From the NCBI GenBank assembly GCA_944990035.1, contig CALYLX010000123.1, positions 1 to 64,000 on the forward strand: a DNA stretch of 64,000 nt, read 5' to 3'. Under the pieces are notes generated by a model that saw only the letters and a program-made list of their open reading frames with translations, was not told the DNA's origin and searched no databases. Position 1 is the stretch's first letter. Each line of letters starts with the position of its first letter. The position numbers were made by a program, and so were the translations under genes. This document shows positions 12,746-25,758 of this stretch, piece after piece. Source of the stretch: Clitopilus passeckerianus (taxonomy: Eukaryota; Basidiomycota; Agaricomycetes; Agaricales; Entolomataceae).

Positions 12746-12862
12746 ATGGACTCCTTCACCGATATTCTCTCTCAGATCATCAGCTCCCAGGGCGAGGATG
12801 TCCAAATTCCCACTAACGAGGACGGAAATGGCCAACAGAACGTATACTGCGTTATTGCTTAA
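12746..12862 (+). CDS. Mating pheromone precursor (B mating-type, CaaX lipopeptide)
   Basis: A 38-residue frame, MDSFTDILSQ at the start and NVYCVIA at the end. Basidiomycete pheromone precursors are short, often begin with MDSF or MDTF, have an acidic/Asn processing site in the middle and end in a CaaX box for farnesylation, cleavage and methylation. All of these are visible: the CaaX box is C-V-I-A and a candidate processing site is the Asn-Glu-Asp at residues 24-26, which would release a peptide of about a dozen residues. The secreted lipopeptide would signal to a compatible STE3-type receptor. The gene is intronless, with a TATA box and a pyrimidine-rich leader. The ORF is too short for usual gene finders. 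Maturation site and expression are inference. Confidence 0.87.
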   Translation: MDSFTDILSQIISSQGEDVQIPTNEDGNGQQNVYCVIA

Positions 12863-13591
12863 GCATGTAACTATTGGATAGACAGGGTTTAACGGGCACA
12901 AAAACAAGTAAGTTTCATCAACCTTCCTATTTCTGTCTCAAAGTCTGACTATTTCACCCAGACATAACTTATACGCATCATTCGTTCATCGCGTCTTCGC
13001 CAGAAGGCGCTTGCATCATCACCTCGGGACGTTGGCATAACTTATTAACCATCATACCACTTATTCCATTCTGGGGGCTTACTTTGGCCATATCGTACAC
13101 TTCGACTTCACATTGACTATCCCACTCATTCTGTTTGGATTTTCTTCGCTCTTCGTTCTTTCGGTGGTAGATTCATTTGAAGCTGCGACTTTAGTGTATT
13201 ATCATCGCGCACATTTGTAACAATAGCCACGCAAGCATTCATGGCTCCTTGATCATTCGCTTCTAGTGTTCGATCGATGTTGAGGCGTTAACGTTAAGGT
13301 TTAGGAAAGTCATTGTCATTTGACGACAATTGGCGAAGGAACACGATCAGCCTCAGCTGATGCTCTCCGTAAACCCCGGTTTTCACTAGGAGCCGAATGA
13401 ATGAATACTTCTGACAATAACGTGCTGGTGACAGTCTGACGCTAAGGGTCGAGTGAATACGGCCCGACGATCCTCCAACCGAGTGTTTGATCTACAAGCG
13501 GTTGCCAAACAAATGAGTGCTGCAATGAGGTGCGTCCACTCTGCCACGTCTCCGACTCGTCCACCGTTCACCAACTTCTGCCTGTTTAGCC
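12863..13591. other. Spacer between pheromone gene and GET2
   Basis: No gene recognised. I checked both strands for a second short frame ending in a CaaX box and found none. Confidence 0.5.
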
Positions 13592-14726
13592 ATGTCTGCT
13601 GCTGCACGAGCTGAAGCCAGGAGAAAAGCTATTCTTGCCAGAGGATCGGATCGTCTGGCAAAGTTGACCACCAGTGCCCGTGGCGAAGATGCTCCAGCAT
13701 ATATGAAAAATGGTGAGTAACATACCGTCTGTTTTCTATATTGGAAGGCTGAAAGTATGCGGGATATAGATGCACCAGCACCTAGCATGTCTAAAGCTTT
13801 TGTTGGCGAAGAAAGCATGATGCCTCCTCCTTCAGTTACTCGAAAGTCACCTTCGCCGACACCTATTCGTACTGCCCCGGAGGACTTGGGCAGTAACTTT
13901 CCACCTTTCGGCTTCCCTCCCAATGCTGGTGGTGACCCATCCGCATGGTCGGAAGCCCAGCAACAGCAGTTTCTCCAGGCCCTGATGACACCCATGTCTC
14001 GGGGACCGGAATCTCTCCCCGGACTGACGCCGACTGACGTGGATCCGTCACTACCGCCCATGGATAATCCGTTTGCTGCTATGATGTTCCCTCCTGGTGC
14101 GGGCGGATTTCCACCAGGTGCTGGACCTGCTGGTGGTAAAGCACCTGTTGCGGCCCCTCCGACGCGTTTGCAAAAGCTCATGCCTCTGATTCATATGATC
14201 ACCATGTGGCTCTTGTTGGCATATTTCGTGCTCTATGCGGAGCCAAAAGCATATAGTGAATCAAGACTTGGACCTGAAAATTGGAGCTTGTGGCGTAGAT
14301 GGGCAGAGTTGGGAAGGAGTAATCCAGTCGAGGAGATTACTCATTCTCTGAAGATTCAAATAATGGTTTGTTCTATTTGTCAATCCGGGTGATGCTTCGT
14401 GACTGACAATCGTCTCCAGCCGTTCTTTTGGGCATTTACGACTGTTCAGATTGCTCTTCATTCCATGCGTCTGTTCTCAGGCTTTGTGAGTCTCGTTTTC
14501 CTTCTTCCAAGACAACCCGACTAAACCTCCATCTCAGGATGCCGTAGAACCTCCGATGCTCCTCTCTCTTGCCCTACCCCACCTGCCACCACCTTTCCCC
14601 TCTCTCATTATGAATGGGATGAGGTATTTACAGATGGGATCCCTGTTCCTAGATGACCTATGTGGCCTACTGGTAGGAATAGGTCTGATTGTTGTATTCT
14701 CTGGGTGGTTTGCGTCGAACGCTTAG
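13592..14726 (+). CDS. GET2: GET complex subunit Get2 (CAML-like)
   Basis: Get2 with Get1 forms the ER receptor that takes tail-anchored proteins from the Get3 ATPase. Four exons: 13592-13712, 13770-14365, 14420-14485, 14538-14726, all GT-AG, giving an intact protein of about 323 residues. The N-terminus carries the positively charged Get3-binding helix (RAEARRKAILARG), followed by a Pro/Gly/Met-rich linker that includes DNPFAAMMFPPGAGG. Hydrophobic segments in the last third (around HMITMWLLLAYFVLYAEP, PFFWAFTTVQIALHSMRLF and a final GLLVGIGLIVVFSGWF) are the expected membrane spans. The N-terminal motif and the topology fit; overall identity in this family is low, hence not full certainty. 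Confidence 0.85.
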
Positions 14727-14830
14727 CGTATCATGTCGTAATTTATTCGGTTTTATGCATGCGCTGTATTATGTTGTAAAATGTGGGGACTGAGGTGTAT
14801 CAAGGATAATTAAAGGTGATACATTAGATT

Positions 14831-15554
14831 CTAGAAGCTAAGGACGCGGGCGGCAGCCTTTTTCTTCTCTGTTGGTGGTGGAGTGGAACCTTCTGAGCTC
14901 TCCGGTGCGGATTCCGTCGGAGCAGCGGCGGTGGTCGAGGTGGACTGAGCAGGCCGTGTTGCAAGGAAGTCTTTGAGAGATGGTAACGGTATAGGCGTTG
15001 GCCTCTGGACGACATTACCCTCACTCTCCTCTCCCGGTATTACTGGGACGCCCTTGGTTGCAGCATCCTGCTTCCACTTCTTCCACGGTGTGCCTCCAGC
15101 TGTCTCCATAAGTTCCTTCAGAATGGTAGTGGACCACTTCTCATGCATGTCAATAACTTCAACCGAGCCATCCTCTGTAACGAAAGAATGAGACGTTGAT
15201 CCTGAAAGAATGCAGCTGGCAACGGACCTAGTTCCACCTCTAGCTCTGGCTTCCACGCCTCCTGAGCGGTCTTCCGGTGCTTCGTGACTTGAATGTCAAC
15301 ATTAGGATTCGCCCATCGTATCCTAGGTAGTTGTTCCTTCACAAAATGCCTTCAAAAGAGATTCAGACAGGTGGTTCCGAGGACGAGTGACGCGAAGCAT
15401 ACCGTGCACCGAAGTGGTCATTCTGGAAAGCCAGAGAAAGTCTCAAACTCCTGACTTTGAAGAGAGGAAGCTGAGGCTCTGCCTTGAGATGCGTCAAGAC
15501 GCGAGCCAAGTGTGAAGGACCTTCAGAAAGGAGTTTAGCGGCCTGGCGTCCCAT
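14831..15554 (-). CDS. Mitochondrial ribosomal protein, L51/S25/CI-B8 domain (mL61/Mrp49-like)
   Basis: Three exons: 15554-15403, 15349-15228, 15174-14831, with 53-base introns; 205 residues. The thioredoxin-like L51/S25/CI-B8 domain spans about residues 20-120, with FGARHFVKEQLPRIRWANP followed by the strand NVDIQV and the later block EDGSVEVIDMHEKWS. A Pro/Ser/Thr-rich C-terminal tail (about 60 residues) is extra to the family core. The product should sit in the large subunit of the mitochondrial ribosome; mL61 is preferred over mS25 or mL43 by the N-terminal layout, but this is not certain. It is divergent from VPS72 over only 147 bases. Confidence 0.72.
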
Positions 15555-15701
15555 GAGCAGTTACAGAGCTTTCGGCTTTCGGTTGACGGTGCCAGCTTGG
15601 ATTTTCGAAAACGTTGTTGTTGCCTGTTTGGAATACAGGCCATTGCTTCCCAGTTCGGTAACTGCCCGACCTTGCACCAGAATCTCATATTCAAAACCAG
15701 A
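15555..15701. promoter_or_regulatory. Divergent promoter shared by the mitoribosomal gene and VPS72
   Basis: Only 147 bases separate the two start codons, so the two transcription units must share this segment. No clear TATA box is seen. Confidence 0.5.
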
Positions 15702-17718
15702 ATGGCGGAGGACTCAGTCATGGCGGAACCTGTCGAGCTGCTGGCGACGAGGAGGTCGAGGAGGAGTACTGCGGGGAACAGGTGAGTTCTATGAACTGCA
15801 CGATTTTTCCAAAATCTCACAGGGATTACAGAATGGAAGCAGCATTGGCTGAAATGGCGCTAGAGGCAACTGCAGATGCCAACGACGACGACGTCGACTT
15901 CCAGATTGTTAATGGTATGTGTGCTTATTGTCACTGCTCTTTTAAGCCTGACTCCTGTTTGCCAGATGAGCAAGATGAATTTGGGTCCGACTTTGAGAGC
16001 ACTGATGAAGAAACTGCTCAAGATGGGACCGAAGAGGCTGAGAAGGCGATAACTGAGGAGGAAAGGAGGGCAAGGAAAGTGAGCTTCATTGCTTATACTT
16101 TGCTACATGCAACTAACTACTGTACAGACAGCACGCTCTAAACTAGAGAAAGCCACTGCAGTAGCTCATGCAAAACATGCCGCCACCTTCAATCCACAAG
16201 TTCACGAGCCTACACCTACCGTTAAAGACAAAACCAACAAACGGACGGTATCTCTTGGGCCTATCGTCAACGCGGAGACCGGGGAGGTTTTGCATCACCC
16301 TAGCGTGAAGAAAAAGAGATACAGTCAGCGAACATCGACTGTTGCGAGTACATCTGCTACCGTAGCTCGGGCGAAACTTTCGGAGGAGCAAAAGGTATTT
16401 CTTTCTGCTCAAGTTTCTTCTCGCCTGCTGACATCTCCGTAGGCGTCAGCGCCCAAGAAAAGCAAGGCCACCACCAGGACATACACCCAAGCCGAACTTA
16501 TTGCAAGAGCTCTGGACGAAGAGGAAGGCAATATCGTTGACCATAGGGACTACCTCAAAATTGAAGAAGAGAAGCGTAAGCGTGCTCGTGTTACTCGTTC
16601 AACAATTGAAGGGCCTCTTGTACGATGGGTCAGCAGGGCTGAAAAAGAGAAGAGGGTGATTACACCTCCACCTCCACCTCCTCCACCACCACAACCTACA
16701 TCACCCCGGCTTACGCTGCATATTCATCTCCATATGCTGCCTACTACTACAGATACAGTTTGGCAGGATCAAGTTCCACTTCGACGCACCCCTATGCATA
16801 TGCCCCCGCTGGTGGTACTCCTGCAGTAGCCCCCCTTACCTTCCCACTGCTTCTGCTGCTGCTACAACAATAAATACCGCATCCCAGACAGCCGCGGTCG
16901 CGGCGCAGACAGACGTTGAACCTACTACAAGTGCAGTGGCAGGCTCTGCAACAAAGGCACCCATTCCTGGAGGTGAAAATCAGCCTGTGACCGAACCAGT
17001 CGCACAAGCACAAAGCACTTCCGCGGAAGGCCCTTCAGCAGCTGGAAGTCAGACACATATACAGGGAACATCAGCAAGCAGCACCCCAACGCACCTGTGT
17101 CGACTCCAACGCCCTCGTACATGATGTTCTCCTTTTCTGCCAAGCAGAACGGTGTCTCATCTTCCCATGCCTCCGCGGTGACTTCCCCGCAAACTCATCC
17201 ACGCCAATACCGGCTGCGTACCAGGCCTACTACAGCCAGTATGCTCAACTAGCACCAGGCGCTATCTGGGCTTCTTCGGCTTCAGCACCAGCGACGCAAC
17301 CCACAGCCCCGCCTCCAGAGCCCGAGGTGCGCATAGAGACGGTTACAAAGAACTATGTTGTCCATGAGGCTGGGCAGTATGACGGTGTACCGAAACCTGC
17401 ATGGAAGGATACTATGTCTGCGGTATTTGGAGACCATGTGAAATGGGATGAGTTAAGGGTGTTTGCTACATCGAAAGCACGACCGATGAGTATGTATCTT
17501 GATTTCTGTGATAGATGGGTCTGCCCTGACTGGTTTGTAGCACGTCCGATACAAACTTGCCCTATTACTGGGAAGGAGGCGAAGTACCTTGACCCGAGGT
17601 CCAATGTTCCTTTGCGGATGTAGAGGCTTTCAAGACCCTTTCTGAGGTGCTCAAGCATGAGTACGTTTGGGACCCATCATTGAAACGCTATGTCGGGCAG
17701 GAAGAGCCTCCGAGTTAA
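15702..17718 (+). CDS. VPS72: SWR1 chromatin-remodelling subunit Vps72/Swc2 (YL1)
   Basis: YL1 proteins bind the H2A.Z-H2B dimer and pass it to the SWR1 remodeller. Exons: 15702-15781, 15832-15914, 15966-16078, 16128-16394, 16443-17489, 17541-17718. The N-terminal YL1 block LLATRRSRRSTAGNR / MEAALAEMALEA is joined exactly by the first intron; an acidic stretch follows (DEQDEFGSDFESTDEE). The C-terminal YL1_C domain has RPIQTCPITGKEAKYLDPRS. Exon 5 and the last exon hold five frame breaks: in the poly-Pro tract 16662-16700, at C runs near 16830-16845, 17084-17087 and 17185-17188, and in TTT 17611-17613. Each is mended by one added base, giving 590 residues and a length divisible by three. The family function is firm; whether this copy is intact depends on re-reading those runs. 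Confidence 0.88.
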
Positions 17719-18127
17719 AGGGTGGATGGAGACGGTGGACGGCAGCCGCTATGGCTTGGACACATCTTATCAGCGCCCATAACACTCATGTATGCATGTG
17801 TTATTATTAATTGTAGAGATTGGGCTACAATGCTCGACAATTGGTGTACACGTATGTGATGATTTGCAAGAAGACATGAATGAATGCGATGCAATATTCA
17901 TGAGAAAGAGAGGTGTTTTACACGATAGCGTTGGCCTAAGAAGCGGAAGCGGACAGTGGTCGGAGTAGGTGAAGTATAAGTGAATTGTCTATGGTGGAAC
18001 GAGATGAGGGATAGCCTCTATCTCTAGGGAGGAAGGTATCATTGAGGTTTGGTAATATGGAGGTCAACGGGTCAATGTATGCATAGAGTATGCGTATCAA
18101 GTCCGAAGAGACACACAAGAGTCCCAA
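17719..18127. other. Convergent 3' spacer between VPS72 and CDK1
   Basis: No gene visible. The two genes point towards each other, so this holds both 3' ends. Confidence 0.5.
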
Positions 18128-19633
<1,506 letters not shown>

Positions 19634-20557
19634 GGGGTATTATTGCGATCCTTCCACGCAAACCAGCGATTCCTTGAGCGTCGACCGCGAAAGAAAGGTT
19701 AAAGATGGTAGAAAGGAAGAAAGATGGTGGACAATGATGAAGAGCTTGTCGAGTCGCAACAGCTTTCATATTTTGATTGGAACTCCGCCTTTTGAAGGGA
19801 AAGCGCCCATCTTGGACAGCTGGAATTCACCCGCTCCTTGTCGCAATTACGCCCATTTGTTCAAATTCAGTGACACATATCCAATCGGTTTCTAGGAAAC
19901 TTTGGCTGCCTTCCGAACTCACTTCAAATCTATTCAAAACTATAACATAAGCAGCTTCTGTCTGCGTGAATTTGCGCTTTCCGGTAAAACCTTTCGTGGG
20001 ATGACATCCTGATTCTCGGCGGACTGAGTTAACGTCCCCATGCTAGACTGCGTCAACCTGACGCGCTCTCCATTCTCAATCATGACAGATCTGTACCCAT
20101 CAACTACTTGGAGCCAAGCCGGGCTTTTGTCGCGCCTGCCACAACGATTCGCGATGAGCAGAGATTTCTCCAATGCAGTTGTCGAAAACAGGAGACATGA
20201 GATTAGTGACAACAATAGGTTGAGTACCAGGTATCGCGGTTGAACATCTTCCATTCCAACTTCAACAACTTTCAATCACCGCTACCAGAGCCTTGGTTAT
20301 CAGTTGTTCCGCGCAATCATATGGTGATCTAGCTTTAAGAATGGAACTCGTTGGAAACCACCTGTTGAATGGCATCTCTGGCAGAGGAGACTGGCATCAT
20401 ATCGTTTCTAAATGGAGTTGCTACCCACCCGAATCATTGAAATTCGCGTCTGTTTTCGGTTGTTTACGCGTTGTTATTTCTGGAGGCCTTTGCACTCATT
20501 CCAGGCTCTGAATTATGCAAGCGACATCGCTTGCCCATATCCCTGAGGAAAAGGGCA
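19634..20557. other. Divergent upstream region of CDK1 and MSH4
   Basis: No gene recognised in 924 bases. It must hold both promoters. An ACGCGT hexamer (20466-20471), the core of the MCB cell-cycle element known from yeast, lies about 90 bases before the MSH4 ATG; with a single copy this may be chance. Confidence 0.45.
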
Positions 20558-23500
20558 ATGTCAGCGTCTGCAAATTTCTCATCTCGGCCTCCATCCGGAA
20601 GCAGTCGGCCATATACTAGCAATGCCTATACGTCGCGACCAGGGACTTCATTGATGCTGCCCCAGTCGACTCGGCACAATACTGCTAGACCAACAACTGC
20701 TGCATCAACCAGATATGAAGCCAGCTATATCACTGCAATACTAGAAGGAAGAGGAGTCTCTCGCGAGCTCGGAATGGCGGCCCTGGATAAGGACACAGGA
20801 AGGGTTGTTTTGGTCCAGGTAATCAGGATGTATGCGGTCACCTGTGGACTCAGAGAGGCTGAACCAGTCAATTCAGCTTGCCGACTCTCAGACATATGTC
20901 AAGACTCTGCATCAGATGCACATACATCGACCCTCCCTCATCCTTGTCCCAGATACATTTTTGATGCCAACTGACAAAAATGGAGGCGATGGCCGCGGTA
21001 GAAACAATAATGGGTCTTCAATGCTCGTTGACATTTTGGAGGAAGAATTTCCAGAGGTACCTATAGAACCTGTTGGGAGGAAGTATTGGAATGATACTGG
21101 AGGCAAGGCTAGCTATCACGCTATGCTTGTGAACATTCTTACTAGTTCTGTCAATCAGGCCTTGAATTTATCCTGCAGCTTTGTGTCGAGGATGACGAAC
21201 GAGCTGCGACCCTGCTTGCAGTATCAAACAAGTACGCATATGTTCACATCCGGACGATATTAACCACTTTGACCACCGGTCTTCAGATATTATGCTCTTT
21301 CAGCCACATGTGCCCTCTTTAAGCATGCTGAAGCTCGCCTCAATACGCGTTTTGCAGCCTCCTCCCTGCGAATCCGCTATGTCCCACTGGATGGAATAAT
21401 GATGATTGATCCAGACACTGCAAAGAATCTTGAGCTGGTGGGCAACCTGCAACACAAGAAGTCCGATTATTCGTTATTTGGGTATGAAGTATTTTCCAGC
21501 GTTATTTATCTGCTCGCTCAATGATTCTAGTACTCTAAACTTCACCTACACTGCCATGGCCACCCGGCTTCTTAGAGTCAACATCATGTCTCCAATAACA
21601 GGTTAGTACTATTCGCCGTGTCAAAGAGGTTGGTATCTTACCTGCAGTCCGTAGCTCAGGCAGCTGTTGACGCACGGCTCGATGCTGTCGAAGAACTTGT
21701 CCAAATTGAAGATCGCTATATGGAAGTGCGGGATGCCCTCAAGACCCTCAACAAAATGGATTTCGACAAACTGATTGTTTCTGTAAGGACCAACTGTGCT
21801 TTCACCTCACCTGAAGGCGTTGTTTAACTGATTTTCTCGCCAGCTTGCGTCTCAAGAAGTCAAGATAGTCAACTCAGCCAAGCCGGCCTCTGCAAGAGTC
21901 ACCCAAATGTTGAATTTGCGGAACATTGTGAAGAACTTGCCTCTGCTCCAGAGAGCACTGGAGAACAGCAACGCGCAACTACTTCGGATTATTCTTGATG
22001 TGAGCCTCCCGCTTATTTGGAGTCTAACAACTCCGCAACTGATAGATCCTCCATAGTTGATTTCCGACGAACGGCTTGCTAAGATAGAAACCTTGGTCAA
22101 TGCAAATCTCAACGATGATGGTGCTCCTGCCAAGGTCTGTCTTAACTCGACACTCGCATCATTTCCATGCTTAGATTGGGTGTAGGGCGGAATTGGAGCA
22201 ATTAATGCACGCATATATGCAGTCAAAGCCAACCGCAATCGACTTCTAGATGTAGCCCGGGAAACTTACAAGGAGAATGTTGGGGATATCTTCGAGCTGA
22301 CCCGTACACTTTCAGAAACGCATGAGCTCCCGATATCCGTGATGTATCAAGACAGTGGTTTTGTCTTCACGCTCAAGAAGTCGGAACATGATGGGGAACT
22401 GCCGAAGAGATTCGTTAACGTCAGTTCCAAGAAGGGGAAGTGGTGTTTCTCAAGTTTGGAACTGGTGAGTGCATGTAGCTCTCCAAGCTTGGCGAGCTGA
22501 AAACATCTTTGAAGAAAAAATGAATGCCAGAATGAAGGATGCTATGGACGAAACGTTGATTTTGAGTGAGAAGTAAGTATAGTGTGACTTCTTCCCTACT
22601 TGGACTAATGCAACCTCTTGAAGGATCATCCAGGATTTGGTGGCAGAAGTTGTAGCGAATATTGGAGCATTGTATAAGGCTTCAGAGGCCGTAAGGTTGG
22701 CAGAACTGTCTAGGAAACATCAGGATCTGACACTTCATCTCAGGTTGCCTTGGTCGACATGTTGTGGTCTTTTGCGCATGCTTCTATCAGTAAGCAATTC
22801 CATAATATGATTCGTTCATTCATTCAACTCTTTTTCCCTCAGTGCGAGTTACAGTATGCTATTTGCCGTCCAAACTTAAGAGCAACATTTGACCAAAAGA
22901 TCCAGTTCGACCCGAGTTTACCGGGACTCTGGCTATCAAGTCCGGACGTCACCCAGTTCTGGACACGATCAGTCCGCTGGTACTCTGGTGCCGAACGACG
23001 TTTACTGTGATGATTCGACATCTTTCCAAATTATACAAGGGCCCAAGTAAGCCAAGCCTGCAACTCACACCTTCTTTCTGTCGATCTCAGTCCACTCCTA
23101 TAGCATGTCAGGTTAGGGCTATCCGATGATGCTTTTTCACCATCGTCGTTTCTTTGGCTTCTAATTGTACCACAGGCAAGAGCACCTACCTCAAACAAGT
23201 CGGCTTGCTTACCATCATGGCCATGTGTGGATGTTTCGTCCCAGCGGAGTATGCTAGCTTCAGGTAAGCTTTGCTGGATTTTGCGGAGGCCGATTCTGAC
23301 GAATCCTCTCGAACAGGCTTCATGATTCATTGCTAACCCGACTGTCTAATGATGACGATATGGAAAAGTGCCTCAGCACATTTGCTAGTGAGATGGCCAC
23401 ATCTGCAATGATTCTAGGTATGCTCCCCCCCTTGCATTATGGATGGATGCTGATGGAAGTAGGGCTCGCGACACCGAAATCGCTTGTCCTCGTCGATGAA

Positions 23501-24444
23501 CTGGGCCGAGGAACCTCACCGAGAGAAGGGATCGGCATTTCTCATGCCATTGCGGAGGAGTTGATCGCTCTGAAGGTAGGATTTGGTGCCCTGGTATTTC
23601 AATGTCGACGGACTGACTCTCTACATAGCCATTTGTTTTCTTCGCCTCGTCAGATGTCCCATGTCGCTCTTCCTATAAACCTTGGCTGAACAACGACTTT
23701 CGCTAGTCATTTCAAGGAGCTTACAACCACATTGTCTCGCCAGCCGAATGTTATCAAGTAAACAGGATTTTCTCCGATATAACCATGGCAAGCTGACTTT
23801 TTTTTTCAGCCTCCATCTTTCAGTACAAGTCGGTCTTCCCAAACCTCGAGTAGCTTTTCAAATGGCTGAAAACATCGCAGCGGAGTCGTCAAACATCATC
23901 GAACTTTGGGATGACGTTCTACTACAAGTGGGTATCCTCCGGGAAGTCCCTTATTCTTGCTGACGTTTGCAGAATCATCGACGGAGCTCCAGAGGAACAT
24001 AACCACTACGGCAAGAGCCTTGGCCGTTCGCTTTAATCTGCCTTCAGATGCTAAGTATATAAGCCAGGGTTGGATTTGGCCCGGCTAGCCGATCTGCCCA
24101 TGGATGTGCTCTCTGAAGCTAAGCGGGTGGCGGAAACGCTCGCCGCATTGCACGCTAAGGATGAAAGCGAAAGCGAGAGTAACAGAAAAGCTGCTCAACG
24201 GAGAGCCGTAATCAGGGTGATTCTCCTTGGTTTTTCTCCCACTTACTTCGGTTTTGCTCTGGGTTCAGACTCGTACCATTCGGTTTGCTCTTGGCATATT
24301 GCTAATCATTGTCTTTGATTTACGCAGCTTCGAACTCAACTGACACAGGCGTACAAGCACTCCGCGCTTCCTGACCAAGACCTGTTGGAATTTATTCGAC
24401 GTTTCCAGGATGATATTGCCAGAGTCTTTCTTCACACTGATTGA
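20558..24444 (+). CDS. MSH4: Meiotic MutS homologue Msh4
   Basis: Msh4 pairs with Msh5 and stabilises meiotic recombination intermediates to favour crossovers. As expected it lacks the mismatch-binding domain I of other MutS proteins and opens with MutS domain II ([19 protein letters not shown], then [15 protein letters not shown]). The ATPase core shows [15 protein letters not shown] (Walker A), [13 protein letters not shown] (Walker B/signature) and [12 protein letters not shown]. About 20 exons; early ones 20558-20818, 20877-21102, 21159-21231, 21287-21481, 21531-21601, 21664-21782, 21844-21999, 22057-22134, 22186-22464. Two introns use GC-AG ends (21103-21158; 24011-24067). Walker A is carried partly by an 8-base exon (23104-23111). 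Frame breaks: AAAAAA 22515-22520 and CC 22974-22975, each mended by one base; exon joining around 22790-22900 is unresolved and may hide a third. The start at 20558 is the first ATG in the frame with Ser/Thr-rich N-terminus. Confidence 0.92.
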
Positions 24445-25758
24445 ATTCCTCTCGCGACTTGGCTCTAGCGCTGGAACTGCTCCGTGCCCGCAAGTGCCTA
24501 CTTCCTGCTAAATATTTTGCCAACTTGTGTGGTTTGAATATGCTTACCTGACTTCATGTACTCTACTTCGGGGATAGGATATTTCAAATTAAACACGTTT
24601 TTGGTCCCATTTTGGAGAGCTGGGGGACCCTTGTCCCCACGTCCTCAGGGGAACGGTGGTCACTGAGATCCGCTAAGGTCCGTCCTGTCGTCACTAATCC
24701 AGAGAGCGTCAAACGGGGATCTGTATGGTCTTTCTGCGGTGCCTGTGACTCGATTGTTTCCTCCACACAACGAGGTTTTGTACGTTATTGACACTTGGCA
24801 TGGAATCAAGAGTGGACCCGGCAGTCAGGTGCTTGCTTCCTTAGGAGTGTGACTGACCATGGACCGAGCCTGCATACATCATGATAGTTCTAATTCAGAC
24901 TGAGATCGACGGTTACGGCACACTCGAATTTAACGCCGCAGTCGGTCGTGGCTAGAGTGGTGCCTTGAGCGCCAGGATACCTTTATTTGTCCCTTATCTC
25001 TTCTTGTGTTTCTCCCCGAGGTACATTAGCAATCGAAATCGACGAAGGCAAACCCTGTCGACTGAAGACTACTCTTCACTTCCAGGCTCTTCATCTTCGA
25101 TCGAGGAGAGAAGGATGTCCGGAAATGTCGTCGATCCCATTTAGGATAATGTAAAATGAAATTCTAAAGCCCACTGAATGGCGAAGGAAATCACTAGGAA
25201 GGTCTATCGGAGCGGTACGCTTTAGCAATCATTGAATAGGCCCAGCGTGACCCTGTAACTCCCACAAACTGCCCACCTCATCAATGCCTCATGGCCAAGC
25301 TCCGGTACATGGAGCCTTGGGGTGATAAGGCCATCGGACGGCTTTGGGAAAATATTCTTCTGCATTTGAGCGCACTTCCCATGATTTATGGGAATTGTTC
25401 ACTGAAACCACGCAATGAGGACCGTACCGGTCAAACCGTCACTGGCTGAGTTGTTCAAATGGTGCGATATAGCCGAATTTATTGATCATGAGCTTCAGAG
25501 CCAAACAACCGGCTTTGTAGATCTAAGCGCCTGCTTGACGTGATCGCCTTGTGGAAGCACAAACGCCTCCAAAACTTTGTCAGGGTGCACTTATCTCAGT
25601 TCGTTTGCCCGCTGTTATTCGCACTCGGCGTCACTAATGAAAGCCTCTTATCAGGTCCACTTAGGGGCACCGTTACGCCTTACCGTTTTCGGCTTTTCAC
25701 AGAACATATAAGCACTCAGAGCATCGACCGGTTCTCCCCACTCTCAACCTTGAGCATC
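24445..25758. other. Spacer without recognised gene
   Basis: No supported gene in 1.3 kb. The last part should contain the promoter of the oxidoreductase gene; CATATAAG at about 25705-25712 is a weak TATA candidate about 50 bases before its ATG. Confidence 0.45.

Noticed and set aside
25540..25758. Upstream start for the oxidoreductase
   Set aside because: The added 73 residues look unlike the family and contain the TATA-like sequence; the ATG at 25759 has the expected start.
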